A stretch of DNA of 64,000 nt, taken from Urophycis tenuis (taxonomy: Eukaryota > Chordata > Actinopteri > Gadiformes > Phycidae). The translations under genes and the position numbers were made by a program. The DNA lies in contig JAXIVH010000012.1 of NCBI GenBank assembly GCA_036785325.1, forward strand, positions 6,742,420-6,806,419, given 5' to 3'. Positions 58,101 to 64,000 of this stretch are shown in pieces (positions within the stretch are counted from its first letter, which is position 1; each line of letters starts with the position of its first letter). Below the pieces are notes generated by a model. That model saw only the letters and a program-made list of their open reading frames with translations, was not told where the DNA came from and ran no database searches.

Positions 58101-59619
58101 GTATAGATGTGGGCATGTCTACCTGAGCTAGAGGTAGAGCTGTGGGCGTGTCTACCTGAGCTAGGGGTATAGTTGTGGGCGTGTCTACCCGAGCTAGAGG
58201 TATAGTTGTGGGCTTGTCTACCTGAGCTAGAGGTATAGATGTGGGCGTGTCTACCTGAGCTAGAGGTATACTTGTGGGCGTGTCTACCTGAGCTAGAGGT
58301 ATAGTTGTGGGCGTGTCTACCTGAGCTAGAGGTAGAATTGTGGGTGTGTCTACCTGAGCTAGAGGTATAGTTGTGGGCGTGTCTACCTGAGCTAGAGGTA
58401 GAGTTGTAGGCGTGTCTACCTGAGCTAGAGGTCTACCTGTGTGTGTTTACCTGAGCTAGAATTATAGCTGTGGGCGTGTCTACCTGAGCTAGAATTATAG
58501 CTGTGGGCGTGTCTCCCTGAGCTAGAGGTACAGTCTACCTGTCTACCTGAGCGAGGGGGTCTCGTCAGGGGCGTACCTGGGCCGAGCTGTTCCTGGGGGA
58601 GGCGGGGGAGAGGTCCACGGCGATCACCAGGAAGCTGTAGGACGGCCGCTTCTCGCGGTCCAACGGGGCGGAGGTGGTGATGAGGCCCGAGTGCTCGTCC
58701 ACGGAGAAGGCGCCGTGCGCGTCGCGGCTCAGGAAGTACAGAACCCTGCCGTTCAGGCCGTCGTCAGCATCCGTGGCCGTCACCTAGGAAACCAAAGTGA
58801 GGATGGAGACTTTTGAGGGCGCGTTTTATGGACACGGTGTTAACAATGTGGAGTCGTGATTACGTCACCATGTTAAGTAGACTCCATGACTTCAGTTGAT
58901 AGCTACTCGATGACTCAATAGAACTCTTGGTGATATTAAACTGTGGAATATCTAAACATTTGTTTAATTCCATCGAATCGAATGTGTCCAATGTCTTGGC
59001 TGTTTTGGCTGCATGAAGATTATCAATCACACCGAAAAGTGCTAATCAGCCAGATATCAGCAGGGACAGTGCATCATCCACTCTCTGAAGCCGTGCATCT
59101 CCTCACACCCACACTACGTCAGCGTTGACCTTCGCTGCTCCTACCTGCAGCACCTTGGCCCCCTGGGGCGCGTCCTCCGACACGTCCACAGCGTGACTGG
59201 CGCTGGCGAACACCGGGCTGTTGTCGTTGACGTCCATCACGTTCACCTCCACCGTCACCGTGGTGCTGAGGGCGGGGCTCCCGGTGTCCGTGGCCACCAC
59301 CTCCAGGGAGTACCTCGCTGTGGCCTCGCGGTCCAGCGGCTGCGAGGTGGACAGGGCCCCAGAGCTGGCGTGAATGTTGAACATGCCTTCAGGGTCCCCA
59401 GCTGAGAGGGGGGGGGGGGGGGGGGAGAGAGAGAGAGGGAGAGCTAGGTTAAGACCCCCATAAGAATGGCTGAATGGTCAAACGCATAGTTCTGTACACT
59501 TCGTTCCTCATATTTGAATGAAAATATTGGCTCACTCACTATGACTCATTCACTCTTTCTTGCTCTCTCTCTTTGTATCTCACTCTCTGTCGCACTGACT
59601 CCCACGCACACGCATACAG

Positions 59620-59690
<71 letters not shown>

Positions 59691-61360
59691 CCGCGTCGCT
59701 TACCCTTGATCCTGTACAGCAGGGTCCCGCTGGGGCCTGAATCTGGGTCAGTGGCCTTGAGGAAGCAGAGCTCCACGGGCCCCTGGTTCTCCGGAACCTC
59801 CAGGCTGTACCAGGGCTTCCCGAAGACGGGCGCGTTGTCGTTCTCATCCATCACCTCCACCCGCACCACCGCCTTGGTGAAATGAGCGGGAAGTCCCCCG
59901 TCCCTGGCGTAGACTGGCAGGGGACGGCAATTAACTCAATTATCTCAATTAACTTAATGAATCTAATTAGTGTAGTAGTGTCTCTGGGGACCTGTGCACT
60001 TCCCCACGGATTACAGTCATACATGACGAGAACGCTAGTGTTGACGCCTTCCTCATTGAGACGCATGAGCACCTGTTAGCGTGTAGCGGTCCTGTGATTC
60101 CCGGTCCAGCTCCCTGGTGGTGGTGATGACGCCTGTGACCGGGTTTATCACAAAGCCCTCCTCGGTCACGCCCCCGTAGGTCACATGACCGTTAGACCCT
60201 GGGCAGAGACGCCGAGGAGATGGGTTTGAAGGAAAATGAAAACGGTCAGTTTCTTCGTAAAAATATTGAATGAAATCATCACTGGTGAAACACTGGGAAT
60301 TGAAATGCATGACTCTGATTGGTTGGACTTGGCGCCGGATGATGTCACCTGGCACCGATTCCAGCCAATCAGTAACATAACAATCGACGTTTGATGCTAG
60401 TGTTTAGTTACTCTTTCAAAAAGGGGCTATCTTTCCCTCTTTAATCTTCCAATTTATTTGCAAAGATGGCTCCATTGTGAGCTCTTGGTAAGGAGCTAAA
60501 GAAACCTAAATGAGATAAAACGTACCAGATGTGGGAAAGGAGTAATAACAAAAACATGCGCACACACACAAAAAAAAAAACCCAGATCTCCTTCTACTTT
60601 GCCAGGATAACCACGCAATTTCATTAGCGGCTTTGGTTTGTTTTAAAGTGATAGAGACCCCAGCTTAACTATTCTTTTTCGGGCCTTGTTTGTCAAGTCA
60701 CTCTCTTGAGTTGTGTGTTTAATTTGCGTCGGGCAGGTTTGGTGTGAGCCACAGCTGTGTACTGTAGATAGTTCCCTAAATTAAATCATTTGATCATCTC
60801 ATTAGACGTGGATTCACAGCAGGAGGTTCCAGTTGGAAATACCTCCACATCAGGATAATTGATTCTCACCAGCCAACAAACGCAACATCTCAAAGCTGTT
60901 GGTCTGCACCAGGCCCAAACTCAATCTGCGTTGTTCTCTGTAATCCTATTTCGGTCCCAGATAATGAGTGGAAAATCTTAATGAGGTGTTATGGTTTAGT
61001 TGCGCTTAAAATGTCACGCCAAAATAAACCGGCATGAAAAAATGATTGCGGCTATTGCAAACAGGTTCTCAGAGCGTATTATCAGCGTAAACAGTCCCTC
61101 GTTTCACTTCCTCCACCCACCTTGGTCGCGGTCGGAGGCGCTGACCGTCAGCACGGTGGTGCCCGGGCCGCGGTTCTCCATCACCTGGCTGTCCAGCTCC
61201 GCCCACTGGAAGGCCGGCGCCTCGTCGTTGACGTCGATGACCTGCACGGCCAGCGGCTGGGCGGTGGCCAGCCGCGGCGCGCCGTGGTCCTCGGCCACCA
61301 CCGTCAGGTTGTACACCTCCTGCTCCTCCCGGTCCAGCGCCTTCAGGATGGAGAGGGAGC
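50149..61360 (-). CDS. dchs1: Dachsous cadherin-related 1 (partial: 15 last coding exons; 5' part beyond the window)
   Basis: Dachsous-1 is the giant atypical cadherin that binds FAT4 on neighbouring cells in planar cell polarity and growth control (family knowledge). Exons (minus): 61360-61121, 60198-60073, 59913-59704, 59401-59145, 58783-58577, 57304-56908, 56621-56508, 56181-55970, 55599-55448, 54900-54770, 54402-54116, 53323-53182, 52987-52816, 52709-52300, 52190-50149. All junctions are GT-AG and phases agree; the 5,099 nt encode about 1,699 residues with no frameshift. About twelve cadherin linkers (DxNDNxP type) are visible; two are degenerate. The transmembrane helix (ILLISIIAVSLAVIILLVVM) is followed by a KSRKKKK stop-transfer and a tail with LLNWCPQFQPLANVFTEIAR and SPSFSPSLSPLAARSP, characteristic of DCHS1. 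Full-length DCHS1 is about 3,300 residues, so roughly half lies beyond the right edge. DCHS2 is less likely given this tail. Confidence 0.93.
52300..52709 (-). CDS. dchs1: dchs1 exon (complete cadherin repeat)
   Basis: ATVAEDTIAGATILTLEAFD, a full repeat with LDFETTPLYNLTVVVSDRGV, linker GDVNDNPPVF, then SLSEGAAAGTEIIRFTAT. Confidence 0.94.
52816..52987 (-). CDS. dchs1: dchs1 exon (cadherin linker)
   Basis: GTLFISQRAEFDPERPSVNI, VIEARDGGAPALSSLTTVQV, linker ITDVNDNAPVF. Confidence 0.93.
53182..53323 (-). CDS. dchs1: dchs1 exon (cadherin repeat)
   Basis: VTLPEHTPPGSPVVTVTATD, then RDSQENGKVTYRLMSSTQEG and FHIDPNN. Confidence 0.92.
54116..54402 (-). CDS. dchs1: dchs1 exon (complete cadherin repeat)
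   Basis: TLIGTEVTLVTGNDVDSGPE, GPLDFEEKTWFTLTVRATDS, linker VEDINDNAPVF, ending HLYQ. Confidence 0.93.
54770..54900 (-). CDS. dchs1: dchs1 exon (cadherin linker)
   Basis: LVVTATDRGSPPLAGSATLT, linker VIVDQNDNSPTI, ending IRIPE at donor A|GTGAGT. Confidence 0.9.
55448..55599 (-). CDS. dchs1: dchs1 exon (cadherin repeat)
   Basis: VMAEDMDQGQNGQVTYSIQS, then FKIDPVSGSISTAAIMDREI. Confidence 0.9.
55970..56181 (-). CDS. dchs1: dchs1 exon (cadherin repeat and linker)
   Basis: GEILVQSSQGLDFEDSPRLR, linker NLQDINDNLPRF, then NYVAYMREAQGYETPIIQ. Confidence 0.92.
56508..56621 (-). CDS. dchs1: dchs1 exon (cadherin repeat)
   Basis: GTSVARAQAQFPDGSRRGIS, then YSLFSGNRRHIFSISSTT. Confidence 0.88.
56908..57304 (-). 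CDS. dchs1: dchs1 exon (complete cadherin repeat)
   Basis: VTVTVLDVNDNAPFF, then AQRVLATMRAEDRDFGANGS and TTLIVEAMDQGNPAQSTQGV, ending with an atypical linker YVRELEYNGIRF that lacks DxNDN. Confidence 0.92.
57631..58535. repeat. 33-bp minisatellite, about 27 units, in a dchs1 intron
   Basis: Unit GTGGGCGTGTCTACCTGAGC then TAGAGGTATAGTT with minor variants. On the minus (sense) strand each unit reads as 11 residues with no stop over 85 codons (57859-58116) and carries a donor-like CTCAG|GTAGAC. Confidence 0.97.
58577..58783 (-). CDS. dchs1: dchs1 exon (cadherin repeat)
   Basis: VTATDADDGLNGRVLYFLSR to LDREKRPSYSFLVIAVDLS and NSSAQ, exactly 69 codons. Its donor CAG|GTACGC is followed within about 20 bases by the 33-bp minisatellite. 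Confidence 0.92.
59145..59401 (-). CDS. dchs1: dchs1 exon (cadherin repeats)
   Basis: AGDPEGMFNIHASSGALSTS, LDREATARYSLEVVATDTGS, linker NVMDVNDNSPVF, then SEDAPQGAKVLQ. Confidence 0.92.
59627..59689. repeat. (AC)n microsatellite
   Basis: AC array in the dchs1 intron, adjacent to the donor of exon 59704-59913. Confidence 0.97.
59704..59913 (-). CDS. dchs1: dchs1 exon (cadherin repeats)
   Basis: YARDGGLPAHFTKAVVRVEV, linker MDENDNAPVF, then VPENQGPVELCFLKATDPDS and GTLLYRIKG. An (AC)n array follows within 15 bases of the donor. Confidence 0.9.
60073..60198 (-). CDS. dchs1: dchs1 exon (cadherin repeat)
   Basis: GSNGHVTYGGVTEEGFVINP, then GVITTTRELDRESQDRYTLT: the middle of a cadherin repeat with the LDRE motif. 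Confidence 0.9.
61121..61360 (-). CDS. dchs1: dchs1 exon (cadherin repeats)
   Basis: First dchs1 exon inside the window. It has LDREEQEVYNLTVVAEDHGA, the linker VIDVNDEAPAF, then the start of the next repeat ENRGPGTTVLTVSASDRDQ. Confidence 0.9.
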
Positions 61361-61446
61361 CTGGGGAGGGCGAGACACAAGAGGGAGGAGCCGGGTGAGG
61401 AGAGGAAGGCTTTGGCTTAGTCGGCGGTTTTTTTTGGACATGCGCG

Positions 61447-61905
<459 letters not shown>

Positions 61906-62959
61906 ATGCTGTGCAGATTAGTGGGTTTGTGTGTTTACATTGAGCTGTTCAGCCCCTCAGTGTATCTGAGAGAGAGGTAGTTATTTGTATGCCCTGAGGC
62001 CCAAACACAAACACGCCTTTTTTTACAGCCCTGCTTTATGGCCGTTTCCACAATAACAGCGCCAACAGAAAGTTAATTCTCAGCTTGTTGGTGGGTGATT
62101 AACCTTTGACCTGCTCATGGCACGTTTTTACCTACACTTAGACTTAAATATAGCATGTGGTTCCAAGGTTATGGGCTTCACTTGTCTGACATGTGTTTCG
62201 TTGTGTCTCCATCGCGTGTGTTTTACCATTCCGTTAACCTCTCCTGAAGCTTAATTGAAAATCACCGACCCCCATTTGAGTGGTTTCATTTGAACTGCGT
62301 CCTGGCCATCCATTAGGATTATGAGTGTGTGTGTGTGTGTGTGCGTTTACAATTTGTCAAACGCACACACACACAGGGGGGTGGGGGCGAGTGTGCATGT
62401 GTTTATGTGTTAATGTGTAATGTATGCATGGGGTGCGTTGGCTCAGCATCCAGGCCACGGCCCGGGAAGGTGTGTAATTTACGACACGACCCAAACACAG
62501 ACACACACACACACACACACACTCACACACACACACACACACGCCCGCCCGCCCGCCCGCCCGCCGGCCGGCCCGGGACGAGGCCCCCAGACCTCAGGGT
62601 TGTGCGTTCCGTTGTATTTCTTTCTCCCCCCTCAAAGCGTGCTGCCTGTGTACAGACCCAACAGCGGCTGTTTTCTCTGGATCCCAGGCGCGGGCCGCGT
62701 CGGGGGTGTGATTCCTATTTGGACAGAGGATGGGGGTTGGACCCCCTCCTCCTCCCCCCCCCCCCCCCATAGGGAGGTTGTGGGTCTTTAAGGCTCCAGT
62801 ATTTGTTCAACCACACAACATGTTTGGACTGGCTCCCCGACCGGAGCGCCGGCCGCGCCGCAGGAAGAGACGAACGCAGACGAGGGGTCAGAGTTCAGGC
62901 TGACCGCAACCTGGTCGGTTTGGTTTAGTTCATACATGCATCACGCGCGCACACACACG

Positions 62960-62966
62960 TATTCAC

Positions 62967-63000
<34 letters not shown>

Positions 63001-63041
63001 ACACTCACACTCACACTCTCATACACACACATGCATACTCA

Positions 63042-63079
<38 letters not shown>

Positions 63080-63169
63080 CATACACACACATGCATACTC
63101 ACACACACACACACACACACACACACATCCAGACTCACACACACTCACACTCTCATACACATGCATTCA

Positions 63170-63256
<87 letters not shown>

Positions 63257-63260
63257 CACA
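62960..63260. repeat. (AC)n microsatellite with repeated CTCATACACACACATGCATA blocks
   Basis: 300-bp AC array in which a CTCATACACACACATGCATA block recurs at about 63017 and 63077, and a shortened one at about 63151. Confidence 0.94.
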
Positions 63261-63562
63261 CACATACATACATACTATACCTGAACTATACCTCAAACCC
63301 ATCGACACTTGATGCATAATACTTATATGCACATGCACGTTATTCCCGCACATCTGTATCTGTATCTTTAGCTCATTCTCCATTGCTGCTTTTATTTCAT
63401 TACGTGATGTCCTTATTGTATTGTGTTTTATTTTGTCTTTAGATTTTCCTTCCATGTTGGAACGGGCCTGGTCCAAAACGTTTACATTATACAGTATGAC
63501 TATAAGTCATGCTGCACATTTGATAATAAAAATGACTTGACCTTGAACGCACAGGCACACGC

Positions 63563-63622
<60 letters not shown>

Positions 63623-64000
63623 CTTCCTTAATTAGCGCTATATGTCTCAGGTTCCAACGTCACGTAATCAGGTGGGACATAACCCCCACCCCCGCCATTA
63701 GAGTTGAACTCTCTGTGGCTCGGACCCACAGGGACCCTTCCCGTATCCATACACTATGTATGTATATGCATGCGTCAACACGGCCATTACTCATACGCCG
63801 TGGCGGTGCTAGCGGTGGCATGCTACACATTTAGCGCCGCGGCGTTAGCAAACGACACGCGGGCCTGAGTGTAACGTTAGCCGCCGCTAATTCAGCGGCC
63901 TCTGGACAATCACCGCGCGGAGACACGGCCCTCCCCATCTGGTAGCTGCATTAAGGGTGTATTATGACTGTGTTATTGTTTCTAATCTGTTCACACACGC

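Noticed and set aside
57631..58535. CRISPR-like array
   Set aside because: Units are contiguous 33-bp tandem copies without unique spacers, inside an intron of a vertebrate gene.
50149..61360. FAT4 or DCHS2 as identity of the cadherin gene
   Set aside because: There are no EGF or laminin-G modules before the membrane as in FAT4, and the tail carries DCHS1-type blocks.

Overview
The window is vertebrate nuclear DNA, most likely from a ray-finned fish. It has spliced genes with GT-AG introns, teleost-type DNA transposons and tRNA-derived SINEs, and very abundant (AC)n/(AG)n microsatellites. That microsatellite load resembles cod-like (gadiform) genomes, but this is only a guess. There are no bacterial, CRISPR, plasmid or phage features. 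A 200-base N gap lies at 35788-35987.

Three protein-coding genes are recognisable, all on the minus strand. (1) An FH2-domain (formin-homology, FHDC1-like) gene, 3565-11978, has 11 coding exons whose phases join perfectly into an 853-residue protein with a poly-proline FH1 stretch. One intron carries a PIF/Harbinger element with a hAT element nested inside it, complete with inverted repeats and an 8-bp target duplication. (2) arfip2 (arfaptin-2, a BAR-domain protein of trans-Golgi membranes), 18259-28863, has seven canonical coding exons plus a probable 33-nt in-frame cassette micro-exon. Five of its exons hold about ten single-base indels although the amino-acid sequence is otherwise closely conserved. 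This points to a locally unpolished assembly, or less likely a very young pseudogene. (3) dchs1 (dachsous cadherin-related 1), 50149 to beyond the right edge, is represented by its 15 last coding exons. They encode about 1,699 residues: roughly a dozen cadherin repeats, the transmembrane helix and the complete cytoplasmic tail. A ~0.9-kb, 33-bp-unit minisatellite fills one intron.

Layout: 1-3300 microsatellite-rich flank; 3.3-12.1 kb FHDC-like gene; 12.1-14.6 kb spacer with a SINE, a CRE-bearing GC-rich stretch and a hAT MITE; 14.6-31.3 kb arfip2, including a probable long 3' UTR, three repeat elements and a candidate promoter near 31.2 kb; 31.3-49.9 kb gene-poor spacer with microsatellites, hairpins, an orphan CpG-rich stretch (42.4-42.9 kb), a CRE/GC-box region (44.9-45.2 kb) and a higher-order TG minisatellite (45.9-46.6 kb); 49.9-61.4 kb dchs1; 61.4-64 kb an upstream dchs1 intron rich in microsatellites.

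The three genes are not a pathway unit; their proximity reflects ancient synteny. From memory, human ARFIP2 and DCHS1 are near each other on 11p15.4, while FHDC1, ARFIP1 and DCHS2 are near each other on 4q31. This window therefore looks like the 11p15.4-type paralogon still retaining an FHDC ohnolog that mammals appear to lack there. I found no convincing new molecular system; the points most worth checking are listed as findings.
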